Positions 18,752 through 27,487 of a stretch of 64,000 nt of DNA are shown one piece after another. The notes below the pieces were generated by a model. That model had not been told where the DNA came from, did no database searches, and worked only from the letters and a program-made list of their open reading frames with translations. A program made the translations under genes and the position numbers. Origin of the DNA: Alteromonas australica (GTDB lineage Bacteria; Pseudomonadota; Gammaproteobacteria; Enterobacterales; Alteromonadaceae); NCBI RefSeq assembly GCF_000730385.1, contig NZ_CP008849.1, positions 2,108,001-2,172,000 of the forward strand. Reading direction: 5' to 3'. How positions within the stretch are numbered: position 1 is the first letter of the stretch; each line of letters begins with the position of its first letter.

Positions 18752-20707
18752 ATGTACACACCGACATTTTCACGTTTTCGCCGCCACATTCTCGTTGCTG
18801 TCACCTCTGTATTTTTGTCTTCTTGTGGTGGGGGAGAAGTCGCTAATGAAGCGGACTTATCAGACAATTATTTATCTTCAACGATGCAACACGATGACGT
18901 GTTGAAGGAGGCTAGCCTGGAAAGCCGTTTAGCAAGTGTGCCTACAGTGCAAGCTAAGCCCGTGGTTTATCAAGTGTTTACTCGCCTATTCGGCAACACG
19001 AATAGCACCAATAAACCTTGGGGAACCATTGACGAAAATGGCGTGGGTAAGTTTAGTGACTTTACACCTCAGGCACTTAAATCTATCAAATCATTGGGCA
19101 CTAGCCACATTTGGTTTACCGGTGTTCCCCATCACGCTTTAATTAGCGACTATACAGAATACGGAATACGCGGTGATGATCCTGACGTGGTTAAAGGCCG
19201 CGCAGGTTCGCCTTATGCGGTTAAAGATTACTACAATGTTAACCCCGACCTTGCCGATGATCCCGCCAAGCGTTTAGAAGAGTTTGAAGCTCTCGTTGCC
19301 AGAACCCATGAGGCGGGAATGAAAGTCATCATTGATATTGTGCCTAATCACGTGGCCCGCGACTATGAATCACTGTCAGCGCCAGAGGGAGTCAGCGACT
19401 TTGGTGCCCATGATGATACCTCTGTTGAATATGCCCGCGACAACAACTTTTATTATGTGGTTGGCGAAGCGTTTGAAGTTCCTGATGGTGGTGACTATAA
19501 GCCCCTTGGTGGTGACAGTCATCCCTTATCCGATGGCAAGTTTGATGAGTTTCCAGCTAAGTGGACAGGTAATGGGGCACGTGCTGCTCAGCCCGATATT
19601 AATGACTGGTATGAAACCGTTAAGGTCAACTATGGCGTAAGGCCCGACGGTACATATGATTTCCCAACCCTACCTGAAGGTTTTAGCGAAAAGTCTTTTG
19701 CGGAACATGCGGCGTTCTGGGAAGGAAAAGACGTACCGGATTCCTGGTACAAGTTTAGAGATATAGCGCATTATTGGCTCGATAAAGGGGTAGACGGGTT
19801 TCGCTATGATATGGCCGAAATGGTACCCGTTGAATTTTGGTCATTTTTAAACAGCAGCATAAAACAAAAGGCGCCAGACGCCTTCCTGTTGGCTGAAGTT
19901 TACCAACCAGATAAATACCGTGCTTATATCCAGCAAGGTAAAATGGATTATTTGTACGATAAAGTAGGTTTCTACGATACGTTGAAAACAATTATGCAGG
20001 GCAGTGGTGCAGTAAGTGATTTGGTCGCTATCCATGACGAAGTTCGCGATATAGCGCCACATATGCTGCATTTTTTAGAAAATCACGATGAACAGCGCAT
20101 AGCCAGCCCAGATTTTGCCGGAGACGCTGACAAAGGAAAACCTGCATTAGCCGTAAGTGCACTAATTAGTCGCGCTCCTACCTTGCTTTACTTTGGACAA
20201 GATGTTGGTGAAGACGGTAGCGAAGAGGCTGGGTTTGGCGACCCAACACGAACCACTATTTTTGACTATGCGGGCGTACCGGCGCATCAACGTTTTATGA
20301 ACAACGGCAAATTTGATGCAGGGCAGTCAACAGATAAAGAAAAAGCGTTGCATCGCTTTTATAAAGACGTCATGAACATCGCTGCAACCAATAGCGCAAT
20401 TACTGGGCGTTATCAAAGTCTACATGCCCTGAACCTAAGCGTTGAAGGATCTGCGTATTCTGAGCAGCAGTTTGCATTTGTACGCGAGAAAAACGGACAG
20501 GGGATTATTGTTCTTGCCAACTTTAGCGAAACGCCTACGGGCCCCATTTCACTCGCGGTACCGGCCTCTGCGATACAGGCCTCGGGCAACAAGCTTGAGC
20601 TTAAACCTTTACTTTCTCATGACGGTTTAATGCTTGAGCAAGGCGAGGTGAACTACCGCGCTACAACAACGTTAGACGCATTGGAAACCAAGGTGTTTGC
20701 TTTTTAA
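18752..20707 (+). CDS. GH13 alpha-amylase-family lipoprotein
   Basis: Exported alpha-glucan hydrolase or transferase of glycoside hydrolase family 13, 651 residues. A basic N-terminus and lipobox LSSC (Cys25, then GGGE) mark it as a lipoprotein. The catalytic barrel begins near residue 70 (VVYQVFTRLFG). Conserved regions are DIVPNHV (Asp195 to His200), FRYDMAE with nucleophile Asp353, LLAEVY with acid Glu382, and ENHDEQR with Asp446, so all catalytic residues are present. A C-terminal beta-sandwich domain follows from about residue 560. The exact specificity (amylase, neopullulanase or transferase) cannot be decided here. It has its own MalR-type operator. Confidence 0.9.
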   Translation: MYTPTFSRFRRHILVAVTSVFLSSCGGGEVANEADLSDNYLSSTMQHDDVLKEASLESRLASVPTVQAKPVVYQVFTRLFGNTNSTNKPWGTIDENGVGKFSDFTPQALKSIKSLGTSHIWFTGVPHHALISDYTEYGIRGDDPDVVKGRAGSPYAVKDYYNVNPDLADDPAKRLEEFEALVARTHEAGMKVIIDIVPNHVARDYESLSAPEGVSDFGAHDDTSVEYARDNNFYYVVGEAFEVPDGGDYKPLGGDSHPLSDGKFDEFPAKWTGNGARAAQPDINDWYETVKVNYGVRPDGTYDFPTLPEGFSEKSFAEHAAFWEGKDVPDSWYKFRDIAHYWLDKGVDGFRYDMAEMVPVEFWSFLNSSIKQKAPDAFLLAEVYQPDKYRAYIQQGKMDYLYDKVGFYDTLKTIMQGSGAVSDLVAIHDEVRDIAPHMLHFLENHDEQRIASPDFAGDADKGKPALAVSALISRAPTLLYFGQDVGEDGSEEAGFGDPTRTTIFDYAGVPAHQRFMNNGKFDAGQSTDKEKALHRFYKDVMNIAATNSAITGRYQSLHALNLSVEGSAYSEQQFAFVREKNGQGIIVLANFSETPTGPISLAVPASAIQASGNKLELKPLLSHDGLMLEQGEVNYRATTTLDALETKVFAF

Positions 20708-20808
20708 GCAAGCACGGTGATTCCCACCAAGTCAGCGCAAGCGTTCAACGTGGAAGGCTATTGTTTTTTACATGGTGTTTTTACAAGGTGTTCTTAAAAG
20801 GACTTCGG

Positions 20809-20822
20809 TGAATACGTATGCA
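20809..20822 (+). promoter_or_regulatory. LacI-family (MalR-type) operator upstream of the amylase-transporter operon
   Basis: Fourth exact copy of TGAATACGTATGCA, 80 bp before the GTG start at 20903 and followed by TAGC as in the copy at 9268. A consensus -10 box TATAAT lies at 20862-20867. If that is the promoter, the operator is centred near -58, which is unusual for a simple repressor site and leaves activation possible. Confidence 0.8.
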
Positions 20823-20902
20823 TAGCGTTGGTCTGGTTACGTGGACAAGGTAGTATCTCGATATAATCTTGCACTTAACGTATTTTTAACATTGGTGTTC
20901 AT

Positions 20903-22837
20903 GTGTTTAATTTTAACAGCGTAAGCCAATCTATTTGTGTAAACCGCTATCGCGCATTACCGTTATTCATCACTTCGGCTGTATCACTAGCATCGGTTCC
21001 CGTTTATGCATTGCAGCAGGGTGAAATTGAAGTATACCCACCTAATTGGTGGGCAGGTATGCAAAATCCTGAAGTCGAGTTGATGATTTACGGTGAAGAC
21101 GTAGCTGATGACGCCGTCTCTCTCGCTACGGGAAATGTAAAAGTTAGCCGAGTTAAGGCACTTGATAGTGAAAACTATCTTTTCGTAACGCTTGATACTT
21201 CAGGCGCCCAGGCACAAGACCTCGTACTTACATTAACCGACAATGATGGAAGCCAACGTACGGTGCATTACCCGCTTGAAAAACGCAAAGAAGGCTCTGC
21301 GTCAAGAAAAGGCTTTGGACCAGAAGACGCTATCTACCTTATTGCACCTGACCGCTTTGCAAATGGTAATACCGCAAATGATAACGTTGACGGTTATCAA
21401 GATAAGGTAGACCGCCAATTTAAAGGTGGCCGTCATGGCGGCGATATCCAAGGTATCGTGGACAACTTAGATTACATTAAAAGCATGGGCTTCACGCAGA
21501 TTTGGACCATGCCTATGCTTGAAAATGCGATGGACAAGTACAGCTACCATGGCTATTCAACCACAGATTACTACCGCATTGACCCGCGCTTTGGGTCTAA
21601 TGACGCCTTTATAGATTTCAGTGAAAAAGCAAAATCCGAAGGGGTTGGCGTTATCATGGATATGGTGCTTAATCACATCGGTAGTAATCATAAGTGGATG
21701 GAAGATACGCCATCAAAGGATTGGATCAATAATGAAGGAAAGTTCGTCGGCACCACCCATAAAAGAGAATCTCTGCACGACCCTCATGCAATAGAAAGCG
21801 ATATCAAAGGGTTTAGCGATGGGTGGTTTGTGCCTACCATGCCAGATTTAAATCAACGCAATCCACACTTGGCGAACTATTTAGTTCAAAATGCTATTTG
21901 GTGGGTAGAAACTGCAGATTTAAGTGGTATTCGCGTAGATACATACTCTTACCCTGATAAAGCGTTTTTAAGTGAATGGACAAATCGCTTAATGGACGAA
22001 TACCCTAAATTTAATATCGTGGGTGAAGAATGGTCTGTAAACCCTGCAATCACGGCCTATTGGCAAGCGGGTAGTCAGCGCCACGATGACTATGATAGCG
22101 CGCTACCATCCGTGATGGATTTTCCATTGCAAGCTGCCGTTGTTAAAGCGTTAAACAGCGATGAAAGTTGGAACTCTGGTTTTATTACGGTTTATGAAAC
22201 CCTGGCTACCGACTTTTTATATGGCGACCCGAACAATCTGGTTGTCTTTCCCGATAACCACGATATGAGCAGAATCTTTACGCAACTTGGACACGATAAA
22301 GCCAAGTGGAATATGGCGATGACTTTATTGCTTACAACCCGAGGGATCCCACAGGTATTTTACGGAACGGAAATTCTAATGGGTAACGAAGGCAGTGACG
22401 ATCACGGTATTATACGCTCTGATTTCCCCGGCGGGTGGCCTTCAGATAGTGATAAAAACGCCTTTACGGGTAAGGGGCTTAACAGCGATGAGCGTTGGGC
22501 TCAGCAGCGAATTAAAGCCTTATTGCAGCTGCGCCAAACATACCCGCAACTATTTCAAGGCAAGTTAAAGCACTATGCGCCCGTTGACGGTGTTTACACC
22601 TATTTTCGAGAGGCTGAAAAGGGGGCTAAGCGCAGTGCCCAATCAGATAACGGAAACAATGTTGAAAGCATCATGGTAATTCTTAACAAGAAAGCGGTAG
22701 ATTTGCCTTTATCGGACTACGCAGAGATGCTTGAGTCGAACGATTCGATTACAAGAATAAGTGACGGTAAAAAGTTCAAGCCAACAGATACCATTAGCCT
22801 TCCGGCGATGTCAGCAAATGTTTTCATTGTGCGATAA
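20903..22837 (+). CDS. GH13 cyclomaltodextrinase/neopullulanase-like enzyme, exported
   Basis: Probable periplasmic hydrolase of cyclodextrins, pullulan or maltodextrins, 644 residues. A signal peptide ends near VYA at about residue 36. Next is an N-terminal cyclomaltodextrinase-type beta domain (EIEVYPPNWWAGMQNPEVELMIYG) and then the GH13 barrel, with DRFANG, DMVLNH, nucleophile Asp346 (GIRVDTYSY), acid Glu375 (VGEEW) and Asp454 (PDNHDMSR). The start must be GTG: the ATG at 20901 is out of frame and stops after seven codons, and the next in-frame ATG would remove the signal peptide. It leads an apparent operon with the MFS carrier (38 bp gap) and the next GH13 gene. Confidence 0.9.
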   Translation: MFNFNSVSQSICVNRYRALPLFITSAVSLASVPVYALQQGEIEVYPPNWWAGMQNPEVELMIYGEDVADDAVSLATGNVKVSRVKALDSENYLFVTLDTSGAQAQDLVLTLTDNDGSQRTVHYPLEKRKEGSASRKGFGPEDAIYLIAPDRFANGNTANDNVDGYQDKVDRQFKGGRHGGDIQGIVDNLDYIKSMGFTQIWTMPMLENAMDKYSYHGYSTTDYYRIDPRFGSNDAFIDFSEKAKSEGVGVIMDMVLNHIGSNHKWMEDTPSKDWINNEGKFVGTTHKRESLHDPHAIESDIKGFSDGWFVPTMPDLNQRNPHLANYLVQNAIWWVETADLSGIRVDTYSYPDKAFLSEWTNRLMDEYPKFNIVGEEWSVNPAITAYWQAGSQRHDDYDSALPSVMDFPLQAAVVKALNSDESWNSGFITVYETLATDFLYGDPNNLVVFPDNHDMSRIFTQLGHDKAKWNMAMTLLLTTRGIPQVFYGTEILMGNEGSDDHGIIRSDFPGGWPSDSDKNAFTGKGLNSDERWAQQRIKALLQLRQTYPQLFQGKLKHYAPVDGVYTYFREAEKGAKRSAQSDNGNNVESIMVILNKKAVDLPLSDYAEMLESNDSITRISDGKKFKPTDTISLPAMSANVFIVR

Positions 22838-22875
22838 CGGTATCCATTAAACTAAAACAATAAATAGAGCAAAGT

Positions 22876-24387
22876 ATGCAAGCAAACCAACCCCGCCTGA
22901 GTTTTTGGCAAATATGGAATGTCAGTTTTGGCTTTCTTGGTGTTCAATTTGGATTTGCCCTCCAAAATGCAAATGTGAGTCGAATCCTCACGGATTTGGG
23001 CGCAGACCTTCACTCCTTGTCCCTATTTTGGTTAGTGGCACCCATCATGGGGCTTATTGTACAGCCCATTGTGGGTTCAGCCTCCGATAGAACATGGAAT
23101 AAATTAGGTAGACGACGTCCTTTTATTCTCGGTGGCGCCATTGCCGCAGTAGTCGGTATGGTGTTATTGCCCAATGCGCCATTATTCGTGGTGTTTATTG
23201 CTCCCATGCTGATGGGCGCCCTCATGGTCGCCCTTATGGATGCTTCTTTTAATGTTTGCTTCCAGCCATTTAGATCTCTTGTGTCGGATATGGTGCCGCC
23301 ATCTCAACGGAATGTAGGGTATTCCATTCAATCGCTGCTTATTAATATAGGCGCGGTTATTGGTTCCATTCTTCCTTTTGTTCTGACGAACGTAGTAGGG
23401 CTTGAAAATACCGCACAAATGGGTGAAGTCGCGCCGTCTGTGATATGGGCATTTTACATTGGTGCGACGGTATTACTGGGCAGTGTTATTTGGACGGTGT
23501 TGCGCACGAAGGAATACAGCCCTGAAGACTACAACCGCTATAAAGGTATTCATGCAAACGCAGCAGCGGTAGAGAAAAAAGCTCCTTTTGTGACACGGAT
23601 GAAAGGATTTTTCTCATTAGTGATCCATATGCCTAAAACCATGCGTCAATTGGCCATTGTGCAGTTTTTTTCGTGGTTCGCGCTCTTTATTATGTGGGTG
23701 TACACCACGCCCGCTATTACGCAACATATCTGGAACGTGGACAAACAATGGTTTGACCCCGCGTATATTGCGTCAGTACCCGCAGTACCCCTTGCTATTA
23801 CCCAAGCTAGAGGGGAGGCCGGCGATTGGGTTGGTATATTATTCGCTGCTTATTCTGTATTTGCCGCCATTTTTTCCGTTTTCCTAGCGCGCTTAGCGGA
23901 CTCGTTAGGAAGGAAGGTGGTATATGCAGGTGCCCTAGCTATTGGTGGTGTGAGCTATATGAGTTTCTTACTGTTTCAGGATTTAACCTTGGTCAATGTG
24001 AATTTGTGGATCACCGAGGTGACCGTACCTATGGGGGCAGTGAAGTTGCTTATTCCAATGATTGGCATTGGTATCGCATGGGCGGCCATTCTTGCCATGC
24101 CGTATGCAATGTTAGCCGGTTCATTACCCGCAGAAAAAACCGGTGTTTATATGGGAATTTTCAATTTCACCGTGGCAGCGCCTCAAATTGTTTCAGGATT
24201 AACCGCAGGTTGGATTTTAAATCACATTTTTGACAACGATGCTAAATACATCATTGTGCTGGCGGGGGTTTCTATGGTGTTAGGTGCTATTGCCGTTTTC
24301 TTTGTCGATGAAGTCACTACCCAGCATGCTACAGACGCGCAAAACAACCCTAACTCAAATGAACACCCGCTTGAACAAGGGAAGTAA
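22876..24387 (+). CDS. MFS/GPH-type sugar carrier, probable maltose or maltodextrin transporter
   Basis: Inner-membrane secondary transporter, 503 residues with about 12 predicted membrane segments. It belongs to the sucrose/maltose carrier group related to the GPH and SLC45 families: it has the early NVSFGFLGVQFGFALQNA segment, the RTWNKLGRRRPFILGG loop-2/3 motif and a second-half ARLADSLGRK motif. It resembles the MalY-type maltose carriers reported from Caulobacter and Xanthomonas. It lies between two exported GH13 genes, which fits uptake of maltose or short dextrins made in the periplasm. A large loop between the halves (about residues 215-250) is normal. The next gene begins 14 bp after its stop. 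Confidence 0.88.
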   Translation: MQANQPRLSFWQIWNVSFGFLGVQFGFALQNANVSRILTDLGADLHSLSLFWLVAPIMGLIVQPIVGSASDRTWNKLGRRRPFILGGAIAAVVGMVLLPNAPLFVVFIAPMLMGALMVALMDASFNVCFQPFRSLVSDMVPPSQRNVGYSIQSLLINIGAVIGSILPFVLTNVVGLENTAQMGEVAPSVIWAFYIGATVLLGSVIWTVLRTKEYSPEDYNRYKGIHANAAAVEKKAPFVTRMKGFFSLVIHMPKTMRQLAIVQFFSWFALFIMWVYTTPAITQHIWNVDKQWFDPAYIASVPAVPLAITQARGEAGDWVGILFAAYSVFAAIFSVFLARLADSLGRKVVYAGALAIGGVSYMSFLLFQDLTLVNVNLWITEVTVPMGAVKLLIPMIGIGIAWAAILAMPYAMLAGSLPAEKTGVYMGIFNFTVAAPQIVSGLTAGWILNHIFDNDAKYIIVLAGVSMVLGAIAVFFVDEVTTQHATDAQNNPNSNEHPLEQGK

Positions 24388-24400
24388 AGGAAACAAAATA

Positions 24401-26104
24401 ATGAATAAAAAAATGACACTAATTGCACTTGCCGTCTCCGCGTTGATTAATACTGGATGTGCCGTATCTAACCAGAATGCGTCTTCGAATGCACAAGTGA
24501 GTACTGCCGCCGTCGAGGTATACGGTACGCAAACCCCTTTTGCCAGTGAAGCGGTGTATTTTGTCATGACAGACAGGTTTGTGGATGGCGACCCGTCTAA
24601 TAACTATGAAAATCAAGGCGGAGAGTATTCTACTTGGCAACGCCCATTAATCGGCCCGAATGGCGAAAAAGCCTACGTAGGTTACATGGGGGGTGACTTA
24701 AAAGGCATTCTAAACAACGCCGAATACATTGCTGATATGGGCTTTACCGCAGTATGGATGACGCCGGTTCATGATAACCCTGACTATGCATTTAATGGTG
24801 ACGAGCCCATTACCTATGGCGGGGCGTTTAAGGATGGTGGTAAAACAGGTTACCATGGGTATTGGGCAACGAATTTCTATAAAGCCGACGAACATATTGT
24901 TAGCCAAGATCTTACGGTGAAAGCTTACACCGACCAAATGCGAAATCACGGCTTAAAATCAGTGTTTGATATTGTAGCGAACCACGGAAGTCCTAGTTTT
25001 ACAATGGAAACCGACTTACCTGGTTACGGCGAAATTTACGATGCAAAAGGCAAACTCGTTGCTGACCATCAAAATTTAGCCCCAGAGGATCTTGACCCAG
25101 AAAACAACCCGCTGCACCGTTTTTTCCACAATTATCCCGACTTGGTCAAGCTGTCTAATCTGGATGATGAAAATCCAGAAGTCCGGGATTACCTGATAAA
25201 TAGCTATCTTTATTGGATATCTCAAGGAGCGGATGGTTTCCGTATAGATACCATACGCCATGTTCCCCACAGTTTTTGGAGAGAAATGTCCGACCGCATA
25301 AGAGCGCAACACCCTGACTTTTTTATGTTTGGCGAAAGCTTCCAGTACGATGCTAACTTCATTGCCCAACATACGTTACCTAAAAACGGTGGTGTCAGTG
25401 TGCTTGATTTCCCCATGCAAAAGGCCATGGTTGAAGTATTTGAAAAGCCATTGGAAAGTGATTTTTCTACATTAGAAGAAGTGCTGTTTCTAACGCACGG
25501 CCCTTACAATAACCCCTACGATCTAACCACATTTTACGACAATCATGATATGGCGCGTATCAATGCGACGGACAATGGCTTTATTAATGCGCATAATTGG
25601 TTATTTACCGCTCGTGGCATCCCCGTCATATACCAAGGCTCTGAAATTGGCTTTATGCGAGGAACCTCAGAGCATCAGGGAAACCGAAATTACTTTGGGC
25701 AAGACAATATAGATGCTGCACCTGCACACCCTATTTATCAAAAACTCCGTAATATCGCCAACGTTCGCAAAACCACTCCCGCGTTACAACGTGGCTTGCA
25801 GGTGAATTTGGCGTTTGAAGGGCATAGCGCGGCATTCTATCGAATACTTCAGCACGAAGATATAAATCAAATTGCATTGGTGCTACTCAATAAAGGTAGC
25901 GAACCAAAAGCGTTCACCATAGACCAATTCATGCAACAAGGAGAATGGGTTGAGCAGTTGTCAGGTGACACGCAAACGGTAGATAGCCAAGCACAGCTGA
26001 GTACAACCGTTGAGGCAAATGGTGTTGAGGTTTGGGTACTGAACGACCAAATTAAACACCCAGCGTTATTAAATACCGTGGTATCACAAATGGCACGACA
26101 ATAA
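24401..26104 (+). CDS. GH13 alpha-amylase/CGTase-like exported enzyme
   Basis: Alpha-amylase-family enzyme of 567 residues, last gene of the operon with the carrier. The ATG at 24401 is preceded by AAAGGAAAC; the frame is open upstream, but that would overlap the carrier gene and lose the signal peptide. The N-terminus is lipoprotein-like (hydrophobic core, then INTGC with Cys20), but asparagine at -3 is not canonical, so it could instead be periplasmic and soluble. Barrel motifs are FVMTDRFVDGD, GGDLKGI, FDIVANHGSP, nucleophile Asp283 (FRIDTIRH), acid Glu312 (FGESF) and Asp383 (YDNHDMAR). The calcium-site-like N-terminal part and the SPSF region recall cyclodextrin glucanotransferase-type amylases. 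Exact activity is not resolved. Confidence 0.9.
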   Translation: MNKKMTLIALAVSALINTGCAVSNQNASSNAQVSTAAVEVYGTQTPFASEAVYFVMTDRFVDGDPSNNYENQGGEYSTWQRPLIGPNGEKAYVGYMGGDLKGILNNAEYIADMGFTAVWMTPVHDNPDYAFNGDEPITYGGAFKDGGKTGYHGYWATNFYKADEHIVSQDLTVKAYTDQMRNHGLKSVFDIVANHGSPSFTMETDLPGYGEIYDAKGKLVADHQNLAPEDLDPENNPLHRFFHNYPDLVKLSNLDDENPEVRDYLINSYLYWISQGADGFRIDTIRHVPHSFWREMSDRIRAQHPDFFMFGESFQYDANFIAQHTLPKNGGVSVLDFPMQKAMVEVFEKPLESDFSTLEEVLFLTHGPYNNPYDLTTFYDNHDMARINATDNGFINAHNWLFTARGIPVIYQGSEIGFMRGTSEHQGNRNYFGQDNIDAAPAHPIYQKLRNIANVRKTTPALQRGLQVNLAFEGHSAAFYRILQHEDINQIALVLLNKGSEPKAFTIDQFMQQGEWVEQLSGDTQTVDSQAQLSTTVEANGVEVWVLNDQIKHPALLNTVVSQMARQ

Positions 26105-26124
26105 GACAGGCATAATGCGAAAAC

Positions 26125-26165
26125 AAAAAAAGCGGTGTAGGGGCTAAACCTTACACCGCTTTTTC
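26125..26165. terminator. Bidirectional terminator between the amylase operon and the LacI-type gene
   Basis: AGCGGTGTA (26131-26139) pairs with TACACCGCT (26152-26160). The A-run on the left and T-run on the right let it serve both converging genes. Confidence 0.9.
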
Positions 26166-26189
26166 ATTTGTATTGTTTGGCTTAAAGCG

Positions 26190-27221
26190 CTACTGGCTAC
26201 CACAAGATTGACGTACAATAACCTCAGCCGGCATAAGGTAGTCGTCTACCTCTTCATTATTAATTGCTTTTAGCAGAGCAGAAACTAACAATTCCCCGGC
26301 TAATTTTGTGTTTTGCTGAACGGTGGTGAGGGCAGGGGTGGTATACGCTGACACTGCAATATTATCGTAACCGACCACAGCAACGTCATCGGGTACTTTA
26401 ATTTTTGCTTGCCTTAATGCGCGCAGTGCTCCCATGGCAATGAGGTCTGACGCACACACAATGGCTTGAGGCAATTCACCCGCTTCAATTAATCCTCGAA
26501 TAGCTTCTGAACCGGCGTCTTCGGTAGATATAGCATCGAACTGACTACTGTTTTTGTCTAATCCATGGGCAAGCAATGTACGATAATAACCCGTAAACCT
26601 CGCTTTAAATTCAGGTGCGTGGTCGCCGTTGTCGCCAATAAACGCAAACGTGGTTTTTCCTTGCGAGATGAGGTGCTGAGTAATGCTTTCACCGCCTTGA
26701 AAATTATCACAGCCAATGCTGATACCGGGATGCTTTTCGTCAGGCGCGCCCCACCTCACAAAATGAGTACCTTGCGACTCTAATTGGGCAACTTTGTTTT
26801 GATAATCGGTGTAGTCGCCATAGCCCAGTAGAATGATACCATCTGCTTTATTGGAGTCTTCGTATTCGGCGTGCCAGTCATCTTCTAAGTTTTGGAAAGA
26901 CACTAGCAGGTCGTAGTTAGCCTGCGCACACGCGCGAGTAATGCTCCCTAGCATGGCAAGAAAGAAAGGGTTGATCATTGAATCGTCAGACGTAGGATCT
27001 TCAAACAGCAAAAGGGCAATGGTACTGCTTTTTTGCAGCCGCAAATTGCTCGCGTTTTTATCAACTTTATAATTGAGTTCTCGGGCAATACGTTGAACCC
27101 GTTCCCGGGTTTCTTGATTTACAAGAGAGCTATTATTCAGCGCTCTAGAAACGGTTGACTGAGAAACGCCCGCTAGATGGGCAATATCAAAAGAGGTTGC
27201 TTTTTCTTTCATAAACACCAT
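26190..27221 (-). CDS. LacI/GalR-family transcriptional regulator, probable maltodextrin regulator (MalR-type)
   Basis: DNA-binding regulator of 343 residues. The N-terminal helix-turn-helix is SFDIAHLAGVSQSTVSRALNN (about 10-30), followed by the hinge RARELNYKVDKNASNLR and a periplasmic-binding-protein-like sensor domain that ends with a DNIAVSAYTTPALTTVQQ segment typical of the family. It is convergent with the amylase operon and is the only LacI-family gene in the window, so it is the natural candidate for the four TGAATACGTATGCA operators. I see no such operator in front of its own gene, so autoregulation through this site is not supported. An alternative start is three codons downstream (27212). 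The effector (maltose, dextrin or other) is unknown. Confidence 0.92.
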   Translation of the reverse strand: MVFMKEKATSFDIAHLAGVSQSTVSRALNNSSLVNQETRERVQRIARELNYKVDKNASNLRLQKSSTIALLLFEDPTSDDSMINPFFLAMLGSITRACAQANYDLLVSFQNLEDDWHAEYEDSNKADGIILLGYGDYTDYQNKVAQLESQGTHFVRWGAPDEKHPGISIGCDNFQGGESITQHLISQGKTTFAFIGDNGDHAPEFKARFTGYYRTLLAHGLDKNSSQFDAISTEDAGSEAIRGLIEAGELPQAIVCASDLIAMGALRALRQAKIKVPDDVAVVGYDNIAVSAYTTPALTTVQQNTKLAGELLVSALLKAINNEEVDDYLMPAEVIVRQSCGSQ

Positions 27222-27418
27222 GTTCTGCTGCTACGACAGTGTTATCGCCGGTACAGATTAGCATATTTTTAGTTAAAGGCGTGACTTTAGCTACTTATGT
27301 TAAGCGATTACCGAATACCGTGTCTTGTTGACGAATATGACAAGGGAGATATCACCAGCAGGGGGGCGTGATAGATGCATATTCAACCACTTGCAAAGGT
27401 AAAACTAATTAAACGTGG

Positions 27419-27445
27419 TTGAACTAATTGTGTCAGTGTTATACT
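27419..27445 (+). promoter_or_regulatory. Candidate glnS promoter
   Basis: TTGAAC (27419-27424) and TATACT (27440-27445) are separated by 15 bp. The short spacer is offset by a TGT directly before the -10 hexamer, an extended -10 element. It lies about 40 bp before the glnS start. The rest of the 266-bp gap to the LacI-type gene shows nothing else I can name. Confidence 0.4.
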
Positions 27446-27487
27446 CCACTAAATTTTATGATTAGTTGCGTTAAGGGGAACATGCGA

